A DNA stretch of 64,000 nucleotides from Sabellastarte sp. h YS-2021. Taxonomy: Eukaryota; Annelida; Polychaeta; Sabellida; Sabellidae. Every line of letters begins with the position of its first letter. Position 1 is the first letter of the stretch. Position numbers and translations under genes: made by a program. This document shows, piece by piece, positions 42,481 to 53,443 of the stretch. The stretch is from positions 29,444,573 to 29,508,572 of the forward strand of contig OZ024940.1 in NCBI GenBank assembly GCA_964017235.1, read 5' to 3'. The notes beneath the pieces were generated by a model. That model was not told the DNA's origin. It searched no databases and saw only the letters and a program-made list of their open reading frames with translations.

Positions 42481-43292
42481 TTAAAAATACTTAATGCCCG
42501 GCTTGTATGCACTTGGATAGAGGAAGTTAAGTGTCATTCTAGCCTAATACTATATGCCAAAATCCATTCGAAAAGCCACCTATTAAAATACCCCTGCATA
42601 CATAGATTAAACAACTTTTACTGGAGATCTTTTTGTCCATTTTGCAAGTCTCTTTTTTTTCAAGACGGTTTTTAAAAGGTGCCTTGAAATATTACGAGCA
42701 ACAACTAAAGCTGTATCCTTCCTCAAATAGACGGGTTAGCCACCATAATGGCGACGTGGGTCAAGGGCCAAGCAACAATATAAGTTATACCAACCAGTGT
42801 AAGACCAATCTTTTGTCCACCCCGCCCACAAAACTGATATTGGTTTAAAATCGTTTAGACAGATTAAACAGATGCACATTACAAGAGCAATAGAGACAAG
42901 TTCGTTGATGAACATTAAAAAGTGTGTTTTAAGTTATTTGAATTCATAAGAGGTTCAATACGATTTAAACACTTAAAGTAAACATGCTTATCGCTTAAAT
43001 ACAAGAGCAATTATAAAAAAATACACAAACAGTTTATTTTGCATAATTCAAGTTGACGTTCTGATAAGGCGGGGTCCTTTGATCTTCTCTGGTCACCGAA
43101 TAAAAATTATGTGAAAAAATATCAATTTTTTTACCTTGAGGAGATCACTCTCTATGTACAAGTGTTCCAAAGAAACTTTACAGTTTCAACCAAGTTTCAT
43201 TGTTTTAATAAGAGGGCTCTTCTGTGAGCCCTTAACAACAATAAGTCAATCAAGCAATAGACTGAGAGAATGGTTGACAAATCAACATCAAA
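42481..43292. other. Upstream sequence without recognised elements
   Basis: Nothing recognised; the open frames at 42337-42675 and 42633-42848 lack domains. Confidence 0.4.
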
Positions 43293-43303
43293 GGCACTGA
43301 CAG

Positions 43304-43551
43304 TTTGTTTTATTTTGTTTTTTATTTATATTGTGTTTTACGTCGCTTTCAGCACTGTTACAGGTCATATCACGACGGGTAGTTTTGTGGGCGGAGGAAA
43401 CCAGTACATACAGTTGCTCGCGGTTCTGTACTGTAAACTGTCGACCAACAGTAAGCAACTACCAACTTTCCCGCATAGGGTCTGGGGTTTGAACCACCGA
43501 CCTCAGAGGTGGGAGGCGAGTGTGTTACCACTGCACCACCGTGGTCCTGTT
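43304..43551 (-). mobile_element. SINE-A copy 12 with 11-bp target duplication
   Basis: Complete reverse copy flanked by exact GGCACTGACAG at 43293-43303 and 43552-43562. Confidence 0.95.
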
Positions 43552-43709
43552 GGCACTGACAGAAGTCAGGACAGACTTCTTGGTGAACCAATCTTCAGAT
43601 TGGCACCCAAAAAAGGATGTTGGCTCTGACAATAACCTCATTTGAACCATCTGATCTAACTGTACTTTCATTGTGCCTGATCTCTGTTCTATGGGGTTCT
43701 TAGGCCCAA

Positions 43710-43960
43710 AAACATAATCATAATTGCCTCCTGTCTGTCTGTCTGTCTGTCTGTCTGTCTTTGAGATAACTCAAATTGATATTTCTGAATTACTGAATGT
43801 TGATATTTAATTATTTTTGTGTTGTGGGCCTTACCACAGGAAGAAGTGATTAAATTTTGGGAAAGATCCCGATCAATTTCTGGGTACATAAAATAGTTCC
43901 CAAATTTTCAGGAAACGCCCAAGGTGGAGGTCTGTGCTCTGTGAGCGCTCTCTACATCGA
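43710..43960 (+). repeat. Family E dispersed repeat with (CTGT)n start
   Basis: A (CTGT)7 run at 43733-43760, GAGATAACTCAAATTGATAT, AGAAGTGATTAAATTTTGGG, then GGTGGAGGTCTGTGCTCTGT GAGCGCTC. The tetranucleotide has expanded at the family's TTTGTCTGTCTGT start. Confidence 0.75.
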
Positions 43961-44093
43961 AATGCATTAATTCAGGCGCCTACAAATTCGGCATTCTGTC
44001 GGGTAAACTAAAGATAGAAGTTTTTTGGCTGTTGCTTCCTGACTTTATATGTGATGACAACAAAATGAAATATTGCCTCTTTCTGGGTTATAG

Positions 44094-44337
44094 GGGGGGG
44101 GGGGGGGTCGGTGGTGTAGAGGTTAGAGTGCTCCCCTTCAACCTCTGAGGTCGCCAGTTAGAATCTCAGCCCGGGCGATTCATGTTGGAAAGTTGATAGC
44201 TACTTGCCGATGCCCGGTGGTTCACAGTGCCGAGTCTTGACCAACTAGTATGCACTGGTTTCCTCCACCCGTAAACTACCCATCGAAATATGACCCTGGC
44301 TGTTGAACGCGACGTAAAACACACAAATAAATCTAAA
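44094..44337 (+). mobile_element. SINE-D copy 2 with 16-bp target duplication
   Basis: Starts with a G run, then GTCGGTGGTGTAGAGGTTAG (A box), CCAGTTAGAATCTCAGCCC (B-box region), shared central block, and GTTGAACGCGACGTAAAACA. Target duplication TCTTTCTGGG(T/A)TATAG at 44078-44093 and 44338-44353. Confidence 0.95.
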
Positions 44338-44353
44338 TCTTTCTGGGATATAG

Positions 44354-45140
44354 AGAATTTAGGCTATTCTAGAGGGATGGCTACAAAAGGTATGCTGCCT
44401 GAAACTCTAACCTTTCCACCAATCTCCCCCCTCAGTCACCCCAACCCCCCCTACCCCTCCCCCTCTCTCTAACAAGTGTTATAAATCAGAGCCCGGGGTG
44501 ACAGCACCTCTTACAAACCTGTCCCAAGCCACTGTATGGCTGACAGCCAGGGGTTCAACCCTCCTTCTTCTGATCTTCCATACCCATACCTTGTCTAGGG
44601 TCATGCCCCCACACCCCCGGGGGCCTCACCCCTGCCACTGACTAATTGATATCCTTGTGAGAGCGGGGAGGACCCTAAAACCCCAACAATACACTCATCA
44701 TTAGCCAGACCATTAAATGTTAATAGAACAACCCCGGCCAGCCTTTCATCTCCCGCCGCTTGCCACATTTTTATGCAAATTAGCACAGGGAGACAATTGA
44801 TCATTTACCTTAACAAGTGTTTTAATGAATATATTACCAAGGGCCCCGGGGGCGTTCAGTCAAAACAGAAGATTTTCTACCCCAACCTTGCCTGTTTTGG
44901 AGTATATATTTAAGCAGGGGGGAGGGGGTTTATTCATGAAGAGAGGTGTGAAAAGTGTAAGGGGTTTGAAGTGACAGAAAATGAATAAAGAAAAACTCCA
45001 TAGATCCACTGGACTTCTCGATACCTCCGTTTACACTGTACCGCTAAGGCATCCTAATGTATCCACAGTTCTGGAAACGTATCTTTAAAGCCTGCCACCA
45101 TATTACTTACTTTGCTACAGTGTAACAAACATGGAATCTG
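44354..45140. other. Upstream sequence without recognised elements
   Basis: C-rich patches near 44440-44460 and 44605-44640. No gene supported. Confidence 0.4.
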
Positions 45141-45144
45141 GCTG

Positions 45145-45375
45145 ATTAGATTAGTTGAATATAATCTAATCTGGACTTTTGTAGCCCTTAATCTCCACTG
45201 TCGATAGACTCTAAGATGCAACTATATAAACATGTTAAAGAGTCGTATGTCCATAGAACAGAAACCAGGGCATACCAGGAAAGATACAGGGGTGGAGGCG
45301 TGGCTATGGCGGACAGGCTTGTGGAAACAGGGAAGTTTGACCTTTTCCAATAGATGCTGCATCACGAGCATCGTG
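45145..45375 (-). mobile_element. LINE-L 3' fragment
   Basis: The minus strand carries a degraded ORF2 end (HLLEKVKLPCFHK), a UTR and the end CTTAGAGTCTATCGACAGTG GAGATTAAGGGCTACAAAAG. 5'-truncated. Confidence 0.7.
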
Positions 45376-45501
45376 GAGAAGGTAAGTCAATTGAATTAAT
45401 GCACAAGAGTAATTCGGTTTGGTGTTATAAGTAATGTTAATCCCAAGGTAAAGGCCACCTTTTCAGCCATAAGACATAGAGTAGTATTTTGTCCTCTGAC
45501 A

Positions 45502-45719
45502 GGGGGCACAGTGGTAACACACTCGCCTCCCACCTCTGAGGTTGGCGGTTCAAACCCCGGACCTTATGAGGGAAAATTGGAAGTTGTTGACCATTGGTCG
45601 GCAGTTTACAGTACAGAACCTTGACACCAACTGTATGTACTGTTTCCTCTGCCCACAAAACTACCCGTCGTGATATGACCTGTACAGTGTTGAAAGCGAC
45701 ATAAAACCCCAAATAAATG
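45502..45719 (+). mobile_element. SINE-A copy 13
   Basis: Plus copy with GGGGGCACAGTGGTAACACA head, GGTTCAAACCCC B box and CCCCAAATAAATGAA end. No clear target duplication. Confidence 0.92.
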
Positions 45720-46035
45720 AATTTCTCTTCAGACAAGTTTTTGCAGACAGTTTCTCCACCCCTTTTTTCAACAGGAACAGTCAAAGCGACCTCCAGATGT
45801 ATAAATCGGAGAGGTCACTCGATATGTCACATTTAGAGAACTGGGGTATCAACGATACTTTCAACCATAATAAAACTACTACAATCTCCTTTTCAATTTT
45901 GACAAATTTTGACAAAAAATATATGACCACCTTTGTCCACAAATAGCCATTATTTTTTCAGATTTTCATCCACGATCTCAATTGCCCCGATACACCATCT
46001 CCGAATTAAATTGGTTCATCTAATTTAGTTTTATT

Positions 46036-46264
46036 AATGATTATTAATTAGTATTTAGTCATGTCTAGTATTTTTGTATTGGTTATATTGTGACAGGTAG
46101 TTTTATGGGTGGAGGAAACCAGTACATACAGTTGGTCAAGGCTCTATACTGTAAACTGCTGGCCTACAGCACACAACTACCAGCTTTCCCACTTGAGGTC
46201 AGGCCGGGATTTGAACTCCGATCTCCTGGGTGGGAGGCAAGTGTGTTTGCAGCATGGTGTCCTA
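46036..46264 (-). mobile_element. SINE-A copy 14, alternative tail
   Basis: Reverse copy with GTATTTAGTCATGTCTAGTA TTTTTGTATTGGTTATATTG as its tail, the variant seen at 15.5, 23.1 and 52.5 kb. The head is damaged (GCAAGTGTGTTTGCAGCATGG). Confidence 0.85.
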
Positions 46265-46890
46265 CATTGGGGGCAATAGGAGAAGTGCGAATCCGGGATT
46301 AGGAAAGATGGCCATATTTCGATTAGGCCACAATCTTTATAGATATCACAAAAGGTCATATCAAAAAAAGGCCACAAGGAATTTTTATCTATTGTGAGCA
46401 CACCCCCCCCCCCCCCCCCCCCTCCACTTACCACATACCAGTCTAAATCCAGGCCATGATTTATTACGTGCCAGTGCATTCATCTTCGTCAAAATGACGT
46501 CACAACAGGTGCCTGGCACCACATGGCACCTCTCTCTCTCAAATGGGCTTTTGCAACAATGGCTGGGGCAAAGAGAGATAAACTATTCCCCCCTCCCGGG
46601 GTTTTACATATCCACTGGCAAAAGCATCTTCAATTCTTGTATTTCAATTGCTCCCATTGTGTCTGTCCCTTTTGATCCCTTTTATCTTCTAAATATGGAT
46701 GACATTTGGACTCTGACAGTAAATATAAAAGCCAGATCTGATGCTGCAGTAATGTAAATGTAAAAACTTCCCCACAGTTTGTGAAATTCGCGAGTTTGGG
46801 GGTGGGGGAGTGGGTGGTTCCATTTTAAAGTTAAAAAAATCCAAAAAATCATCAAAATTTGTGCCAATTTTTCATCAGAGGAAGTCAGTG
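46265..46890. other. Upstream sequence; C20 tract at 46403-46422
   Basis: No repeat family recognised beyond the homopolymer. No gene supported. Confidence 0.4.
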
Positions 46891-46896
46891 ACCTAA

Positions 46897-46990
46897 TACC
46901 CCATTCACACTGCAGGTGGTATAACCCACAGTTGGAGGCATTTGGGTGAAACGCCTATCTTTCCACTACCGTCCAAGGTTCGTATGAAAA
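46897..46990 (+). mobile_element. MITE end fragment, family I
   Basis: ACCCCATTCACACTGCAGGT GGTATAACCCACAGTTGGAG is homologous to 63020-63060 (ACCCCTTTCACACTGCAGGC GGTAAAACCCGCAATTACAG). Typical wording of a DNA-transposon terminus; the other end was not found. Confidence 0.55.
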
Positions 46991-47178
46991 AGGTCATATC
47001 ACGATGGGTAGTTTTGTGGGCAGAGGAAACCAGTACATACAGTTGGTGTCAAGGTTCTGTACTGTAATATGCCGACCATCAGTAAGCAACTATCAACTTT
47101 CCCACATAGGGTCCGATGTTTGAACTGCCGACCTCAGAGGTGGGAGTCCAGTGTGTTACCACTGCACCACCGTGGCCC
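46990..47178 (-). mobile_element. SINE-A copy 15 (3' tail missing)
   Basis: Reverse copy starting inside the element at AAGGTCATATCACGATGGG and running to the intact head (GCACCACCGTGGCCC). It is joined at its head side directly to family E sequence. Confidence 0.88.
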
Positions 47179-47250
47179 GTGATTACGCAAATATTGCTGG
47201 TTGGAACTTCATGAAAATAAATCAGAAGGTGGGCCTTGCTTGGTTTCATG
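47179..47250 (+). repeat. Family E fragment
   Basis: GATTACGCAAATATTGCTGG TTGGAACTTCATGAAAATAA is the internal E block seen at 29.6 and 31.8 kb. Lost after GGTGGGCCTTG. Confidence 0.65.
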
Positions 47251-47940
47251 TTATGAGATGATAATTTTAATAAATTTGTGCTAAAATGGAAAATATGCAT
47301 CAGTTCAAAGGTTTAAATCACTATCACTCACAAAATAAGTAATTTTTTTTTTCTTTTTTAAAATCAAGTATGATTTATATCATCGCCAATATTTGTATAT
47401 AATTCCAATTGTAAATTATAAAACTAACTTAAACCTACATAAAATAGATAGAAGTAATTTAAATATTTAAAAACAATCGATGAAATTCTTGATTCACGAC
47501 CACAAGGCAGTTCACACGGACAAGGTGAAGGTCACCTCAGGTGATATCAGGGCCCAGTCTATGAACTACATATTTACCAAAGCCTTCCATTCCAATACAA
47601 AGAAGGGCTCGAGCCTTTCAAAAAAGGTGCCATCTGTTTTGGCGAGCTCTTTAAACCCTCCCCGAGTCAATGATAATGGCAAAGAAATGAACCTTCAATG
47701 GTATCTCTTTAATGGTCTGGCAGATCTATTGAAAACTTTAAAGAAACATGACTTGTGATTAGGGTTGGGTGGCAAGACTGCACTTGGTGACCTTTTTCCC
47801 CCCAAAGTGTCACTGGGAGATGTGTGGAATTCTGATTCATTCCGCGTGCCTTGACATTTTTTCGGAATTAATTCTCTCAAGTACCTCATCCAGTAAATCA
47901 CAGAGTGATTCATTTGTGGTAAACAGGGGGTATTTTTAAT
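47251..47940. other. Upstream sequence without recognised elements
   Basis: The 92-codon open frame at 47480-47758 shows no domain I recognise. Confidence 0.35.
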
Positions 47941-47944
47941 CTGA

Positions 47945-48050
47945 GGCCCCCACTGGGTTCAAATCCCATCCTGGCATTATGCTTGTGGATCCAGCACCTT
48001 AAGAGTTTGTCATAAGATTGAGATTAAGTACTATAAAAACACTCATTATA
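47945..48050 (+). mobile_element. tRNA-like B box joined to a LINE-L tail
   Basis: CTGGGTTCAAATCCCATCCT (B box), then CCTTAAGAGTTTGTCATAAG ATTGAGATTAAGTACTATAA, which is the LINE-L 3' end. This is how a SINE mobilised by LINE-L would look. The A box is not clear and only one copy is present. Confidence 0.45.
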
Positions 48051-48097
48051 TTGCATTGCATTTATATTTATATTTGGAAATCTATAGTTAATCTTTT

Positions 48098-48336
48098 ATT
48101 TTTTCATTTATTTGGGATTTAACGTCGCTTTCAACGTTGTACAGGTCATATCACGACGGGTAGTTTTGTGGGCGGAGGAAACCAGTACATACAGTTGGTG
48201 TCAAGGTTCTGTACTGTAAACTGCCGACCAACAGCAAGCAACTACCAGCTTTCCTACTTGAGGTCGGGCCGGGATTTTGAACTCTGATCTCAGAGGTGGG
48301 AGGTGAGAGTGTTACCACTCTGCCACCGCGGCCCCC
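48098..48336 (-). mobile_element. SINE-A copy 16
   Basis: Complete reverse copy ending GCCACCGCGGCCCCC. Approximate target duplication CTATAGT at 48082-48088 and 48337-48343. Confidence 0.92.
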
Positions 48337-48354
48337 CTATAGTCATTCTAAACC

Positions 48355-48600
48355 AGTTGTTACCTCCGACACAAAGGTTATGTTTCTGGCGGCATGTGTC
48401 TGTCTGTTTGTAAAATAACTTGAAAAGTTATGGACGGATTTTGATGAAATTTTCAGGCAATGTCGACCATGCCAAAAGGAACTGCTGATTTGATTTTGAT
48501 GTTGATCCGAATTACCGTCTGGATCCAGGAATTCTTTAAAGGACTATTTTATTAATTGCACCCATAAGCAAATACTGGTGGGGGGGTGTGTTCAATCATT
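48355..48600 (+). repeat. Family E dispersed repeat
   Basis: TTACCTCCGACACAAAGGTT ATGTTT, GGACGGATTTTGATGAAATT TTCAGG, then GATCCGAATTACCGTCTGGA TCCAGGAATT. It is followed by an inverted copy starting ~65 bp further on. Confidence 0.8.
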
Positions 48601-48664
48601 TTTAAAGGGTAACCTCATATCATTTGGCAAAATCAGATTAAAATGGAACTTATAAAATCTATTG

Positions 48665-49232
48665 ATTAAAAGTAACACTCACGGAGCAACATACCTCTAC
48701 CATATGTTCTCAATACCTCCAACATTACTTATGAGTGCATTGATAAAAAATCCTTTAGTGCCTGGATCCGGACAGGGTCCCAGATCACCCACCAAAATGA
48801 AATCATCCGTTCCTTGTCCCATTGTGAACATCTGGTGAAAATTTCATCAAAATTTATCCATCATCTGCCACTGTGGCCTAGTGGGTAACACACTCAACTA
48901 GGAACACAGAGGACATGGGTTCAATCCCAGGTAAAGGCAGATACATAGTGGCTCGCATGACCACTTAAAATGGCGGTCCTCTGACATTGGGTCCTATCCC
49001 CGGTGGCAGGCTAAAGAACCTCAAGGACGTTGATAAATGGTCATATCCTTGAGCCTCTGTCTTTCAGTTAGGGGAATGTCAGTAATCTGAGAGCTTGGGC
49101 TGTACTTGTACAGTGGGATGGGTCTTATAGCACTTCGAGTCCTGTAGTACATGGAGATATTGCACTGAGTATAAATACAAAGAAATACAAAACTGATTTT
49201 GCAAACAGATAGACAAACATACAAGGCCTAGA
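48665..49232 (-). repeat. Family E repeat (inverted) with nested SINE-B
   Basis: Minus-oriented E from the CTCACGGAGCAACATACCTC end through GGATCCGGACAGGGTCCCAG ATCA to TTTCATCAAAATTTATCC. It is then interrupted by SINE-B (48866-49193) and resumes with TTTTGCAAACAGATAGACAA ACATA. Confidence 0.82.
48866..49193 (+). mobile_element. SINE-B copy 10 inside family E
   Basis: Full plus copy: CTGCCACTGTGGCCTAGTGG to GCACTGAGTATAAATACAAA. It splits an E element whose two halves are recognisable either side, so the SINE-B is younger. Confidence 0.93.
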
Positions 49233-49640
49233 CACAAACTTCTTTGCGGGAGCAATTAAATCTAGAACTACACATTTTTGTCTGGGCTTTGGGGTTGCAG
49301 ACAGCCTTGAAAAGCCAGCACCTGTTAGCAGACAGGGTGTCGGGAGGAAGTGACCCCTGGGAAAATAAAAAATCCAGGGTCCTCTGGGGAGGTGGAAACC
49401 GAGGTCACCTGATGGGGAGGGGAGATAACAGTGGAGAGAGAGGGCAATAGAAATCACTGGAGTGGGGATTCTTTAATGTCCTTCTGTCATCTGCAGACCC
49501 ATAATAAAGTCACGTGACCAGGAAATATCTCCAATCAGACAAAATTTATATTCTCCGATGAGAGAGAGAAATACATAATGCTTGGACTCACAGTCTGGTA
49601 ATTTTGACAATGGCTTGATGTGAGAATCCTCATCACCTCA
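49233..49640. other. Upstream sequence without recognised elements
   Basis: GGGG/GAGG-rich between 49370 and 49440. No gene supported. Confidence 0.4.
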
Positions 49641-49644
49641 ACTG

Positions 49645-49915
49645 AAGAGAGTTGTGTTTTTGCCAGCAAATGTTTGTCTGTTTCTTTGCAAAAGTAAATG
49701 AAGAAGTTATGAATGGAATCTTTGATGAATAAATTTCAAGAAATATTGACAGTGGCCCAAGGAACAGATGGTTTGACTTTGTACTTGATCCGGAAAACTG
49801 TCTGGATCCACAAATTTTTAAAGGATTTTTTTTTATGATTTCAGTCATATTAGCAAATATTTGAAAGTTTTGAGCTTTGGTGGAAGTTTGCACTCTTCAA
49901 GCACTCTTGTTTGCA
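49645..49915 (+). repeat. Family E dispersed repeat
   Basis: TGTTTGTCTGTTTCTTTGCA, AAGTTATGAATGGAATCTTT, ACAGTGGCCCAAGGAACAGA, GATCCGGAAAACTGTCTGGA TCCA, a T run, then GGTGGAAGTTTGCACTCTTC AAGCACTCTTGTT. Close to full length. Confidence 0.82.
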
Positions 49916-50264
49916 TTTATAACATTTGAACAAGTTATAAAATGTTATTTATGCAAAATCCCTAGGCCAATTAACAATTTATGTGTACTTTTCCGCGGGG
50001 GGTGGGGGTGGGGGCGATAATACAATTTTCCCTTTGAAATCGGCAGCCCCAGTGGACAGAGGACCAATCAACATACAGTTTACAAAAACAACACTAATTT
50101 GGTCTCAGCAATCTGAGTAGAATTAATTCCATGGATTAATTTATACAAAAGATTTAGCCACCCGCCAAATTAGGAAGCACAGCAGTAGTGATTTTTACCT
50201 TGTCACAAGATTTCCTGCTACAAGATTTCTCATATAACTTTGAAATCTTTCAAAGATTTAGAAG

Positions 50265-50528
50265 TATGTTGGTCAGTCGGTTTGTATGTTTGTTAGCGTG
50301 TTCTAGGTCATAATTTCGGAGCTAGGATTCTCATTTTTCTTTGTGTGATATAAGATTCTCATTGGTCAGAATAGAGCATGACCAAATTTCGACAAAATCG
50401 GTTAGCATTTTCTTACATAGCTATGACCATTTTAGCTACTTAGGCTACTGCATTCACAAATATGCGGCGAGATTTCAAAGTCTGGAACCCGGACGAGTGG
50501 ATTTATCATTTTGTCACTGGATGACTTG
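50265..50528 (+). repeat. Dispersed repeat H, copy 1
   Basis: GTATGTTGGTCAGTCGGTTT, GGAGCTAGGATTCTCATTTT, TTGGTCAGAATAGAGCATGA, ATAGCTATGACCATTTTAGC TACTTAG and AATATGCGGCGAGAT. An inverted homologue lies at 55760-56082. Confidence 0.8.
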
Positions 50529-50558
50529 CCGGCTATATATACAAATCTTTATTATTAC

Positions 50559-50840
50559 CACTAGCGGATCCAGGGGGGGGGGGGGGGGGGGGGGGGGGGG
50601 TTCAGGGGGTTCGAACCCCCCCCCTTGAAAAATAATGTAAAGGGGTTCAACCCAAAGTATACAAAATTATTTCTTGACAGTGGTGTTAAATTTACAGGAA
50701 ATGCACTCTATTTTTACCGAAAATTAATTTTTTTCCAGGGGGCATGTCCCCTGACCCCCTTAGTTATAATATGTCTGATGTGAACCCCCACCTTACTCGA
50801 TGTGAACCCCCACCTTACATAAAAGCTGGATCCGCCCCTG
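50559..50840. mobile_element. hAT-like MITE (282 bp), CACTAGCGGATCCAG ends
   Basis: The left end CACTAGCGGATCCAGGGG and the right end (reverse complement CAGGGGCGGATCCAGC) are matching termini of the common CAG(G/T)GGCGGATCCAG type. A 5-bp ATTAC flank is found on both sides (50554-50558 and 50841-50845). A G28 tract expands the left end. hAT assignment rests on the terminus wording. Confidence 0.78.
50573..50600. repeat. Poly-G tract (G28)
   Basis: 28 uninterrupted G residues just inside the left end of the MITE. Confidence 0.95.
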
Positions 50841-50889
50841 ATTACTTTGACACTTATCTTGTTCACTTATGTTTTCAATTTCGTAACCT

Positions 50890-51178
50890 TAGTACGTTTC
50901 ACCAATGAGGGTTGTGTGTTTTCACTTGTATTTGTTTGTTCGTTGGTTGATTTGAAAAATAACTTTAAAAAATATGCACATATTTTACTGAAATTTTCAG
51001 GAAATCTCAACAGTGGCCTAAGGAACAGATGAGTCAATTTTGGTGGTGGTCTGGATCATGATTTGGATTCAGACATTTTAAAAAAATTTTTTTTTTTACC
51101 ATTTCAGTCAAAAACAATACAATGTATTTGAGGTGTTGGACTTCGGGCAGAGGTGTGCCCTCTCTGAGTCCTCTTGTT
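50890..51178 (+). repeat. Family E dispersed repeat
   Basis: CTGAAATTTTCAGGAAATCT, ACAGTGGCCTAAGGAACAGA, GGTGGTCTGGATCATGATTT GGATTC, a T run, then GGCAGAGGTGTGCCCTCTCT GAGTCCTCTTGTT. Confidence 0.82.
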
Positions 51179-52090
51179 ACAAATGCACTTGACTTGAACT
51201 TTGATTTCCCTTGTTTTGTGATTGGATAACTCCTATTTATATATACATTTGTGTCCAACCTGTCTGTCTATCTCCGTGAAATATGCCCCCTTCTTATCAA
51301 AAACCCGCCAAATTTAATATTTTCTTCTAGTATCTGTAAATTGAATTCAATTCCCTGCAAGTACACAAATCACCCCGCCGCCATTTTTACCATCTCCCGG
51401 AGTATCTCTAAATTGAATCAAATACCTTCGAATACACCAATCCAGCGATTCACCATTTTTTTATTGCCCAATCCAGGGGTGGCTTTTACCACCAGATAAG
51501 TTTGTCCCCATTTTAAACTGCTCTAAAAACCCGACTGAAGGGTTTTTTTGCCCCATAAGGAGATCCAGCCAGTATTTTGCAGATAAACTCTGGGATGGAT
51601 ATCGGGGAAACATTGTCTGGGACCCACCACTAGCCCCCGGGGGGGCCATTTTATATCCCCCCCCTTTATGGCCAGAGTTTTTCAGCCCATCGACAAGATG
51701 GCCAACCGAGATAGGTTCACCCTGACAAGGATTTCTGGTCTCGTATCGCATATTTTACTCAGAAACGACACTGATAGCATCGCTAAATGTCGTCTGCAGA
51801 CATTGGGGAGCATAGAGTGATTCTGGATATGTTGGGTTAGCCTTGGCCAGGGCTCGTGGATAATTTGGAATAAATTAGCCGAGTGGGGCTTATAGTTTAA
51901 ATTTCTTCGCGAGAGCAGATGAATCGATGTAATCTGAGTTTGGATGACAAGGACTGTACGTTTTTTGTCTTGTCGAGTGTAATAAAAAATGTAAACATTG
52001 GCAACGATAGGGGTGTTTTACTTTTAATTATCCACAAATTCACTTCAACAGTAATCTAAAATAAGTCTATAACTACCCTTAATATGTCTG
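51179..52090. other. Upstream sequence without recognised elements
   Basis: AAATTGAATTCAATTCC and a second similar block (51335-51360, 51400-51430) suggest a short local duplication. No gene supported. Confidence 0.4.
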
Positions 52091-52114
52091 CCCCCCCCCC
52101 CCCCCCCCCCCCCC
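52091..52114. repeat. Poly-C tract (C24)
   Basis: 24 uninterrupted C residues. Confidence 0.95.
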
Positions 52115-52149
52115 AAAACGACGAAATATAGCTGTAACATGTATATCCA

Positions 52150-52200
52150 TAGTAATGCCGCGTTCACACCATTCTGTACTGGAGTTACAAGCTACGTACA
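52150..52200. mobile_element. Possible transposon terminus
   Basis: ATGCCGCGTTCACACCATTC TGTACTGGAGTTACAAGC resembles MITE ends beginning GCCGCGTTCACAC. I found no inverted partner nearby. Confidence 0.3.
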
Positions 52201-52464
52201 AGTGCAAAATATTTAACTCGTCTGGGGCTAATTTCTTGCTTAATGCATTTAATGAGTTTTTGTAGTATCGATTAGGTTTTATAAGTGTAAATTGATTTGG
52301 AATCTGTATTTTTTAAATGAGGTACTGGGTACTGAGGTACTAGACACTGGGCAGAGTTTTTTTTATTTTTCATGGAGAGTAAATCTGTTTTCAGTTTTAC
52401 AAGTCAAATCTACCCAATTAAGTGGGGTTTTTTTTCATTTCCTGTTATATGTATTCCTTTATTT

Positions 52465-52664
52465 ATTATTTATTTATTTAGTGTTTTTATGTCATATTTA
52501 GTACCTTATCATGTTATTGTAGCAGGCAGTTCGAAGGGCAGAGGAAACCAGTACATACAGTTGGTGTTAAGGTTCTGTAATGTAAACTGCCAACCAATGA
52601 CAAGCAACTACCAGCTTTCCAACTTGAGGTCAGGCCAGGGTTCGAACTCTGAACTCAAAAGTAG
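52465..52664 (-). mobile_element. SINE-A copy 17, alternative tail, head truncated
   Basis: Reverse copy with AGTGTTTTTATGTCATATTT AGTACCTTATC tail and GGTTCGAACTCTGAACTC. It stops before the A box at AGTAGCAGGTC. Confidence 0.85.
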
Positions 52665-52683
52665 CAGGTCATTATTTATTTAT

Positions 52684-52835
52684 GAACCTGCCACTGGGGA
52701 TAGGACCCAATGACAGAGGGCCACCATTTTAAGTGGTCAACCGAGCCATTGTGTATCTGACATTGTACCTGGGTTTGAACCCACGTCCTCTGTGTTCCTA
52801 GGCGAGTGTATTACCCACTAAGCCACAGTGGAAGA
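52684..52835 (-). mobile_element. SINE-B copy 11 (head half only)
   Basis: AACCTGCCACTGGGGATAGG to the head end CTAAGCCACAGTGGAAGACG. The 3' half is missing; joined ~20 bp after the SINE-A fragment. Confidence 0.88.
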
Positions 52836-53228
52836 CGTGTTCAATGGTTTCTGGAGTAGACAGGAACACGGACAAACAGACAAATGGACAAAGAAAACAT
52901 AATCTCCTTTGTGGAAAGTTAATAAGGACAATGAATAACAACACCATATTTTGTATCAAAGCGATGACATTATCTCCATTTATAAACCTAGTGAAATTGA
53001 TAAACCGAAGGTCTGGCAAAACAACAGGAAGTCTGCTTGCTGAGGAAGAGGTCCAGACCGGAAGCTGTTGATGGATCTGTCGGCCATACTAAGAAGGGAC
53101 TAATGCAAGCTCAGCAAACAGTTGGGTTACAGCCAGATTCCTTATGTCCTGGTTACACCTTACAGAACAAATGGAGTTATGTTCAACAAATGAGATTGAC
53201 TGATGTTTGGGGTTTTTTACTCAGTTGA
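52836..53228. other. Upstream sequence without recognised elements
   Basis: Nothing recognised; no gene supported. Confidence 0.4.
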
Positions 53229-53415
53229 TGTTCAGTCGCAAACTGACTTTTGGCTTAAATATAAGACATTCAGTCTTAAACTGACTTCTGGCTTGAATAT
53301 AAGACATAAAATCCTAAACTGACCTTTTGGCTTAAATATAAGACATTCAGTCTCAAACTGCCTATTGGCTTAAATGTAAGACATTCAGTCTCAAACCAAT
53401 TTTTGGCTTAAATAC
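53229..53415. repeat. 38-bp minisatellite, 5 units
   Basis: Unit AAACTGACTTTTGGCTTAAA TATAAGACATTCAGTCTC. GGCTT recurs at 53252, 53290, 53329, 53367 and 53405 (38-39-bp steps). Confidence 0.93.
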
Positions 53416-53443
53416 ATTGTATATAAGACTGCTTAAGTTTTCT

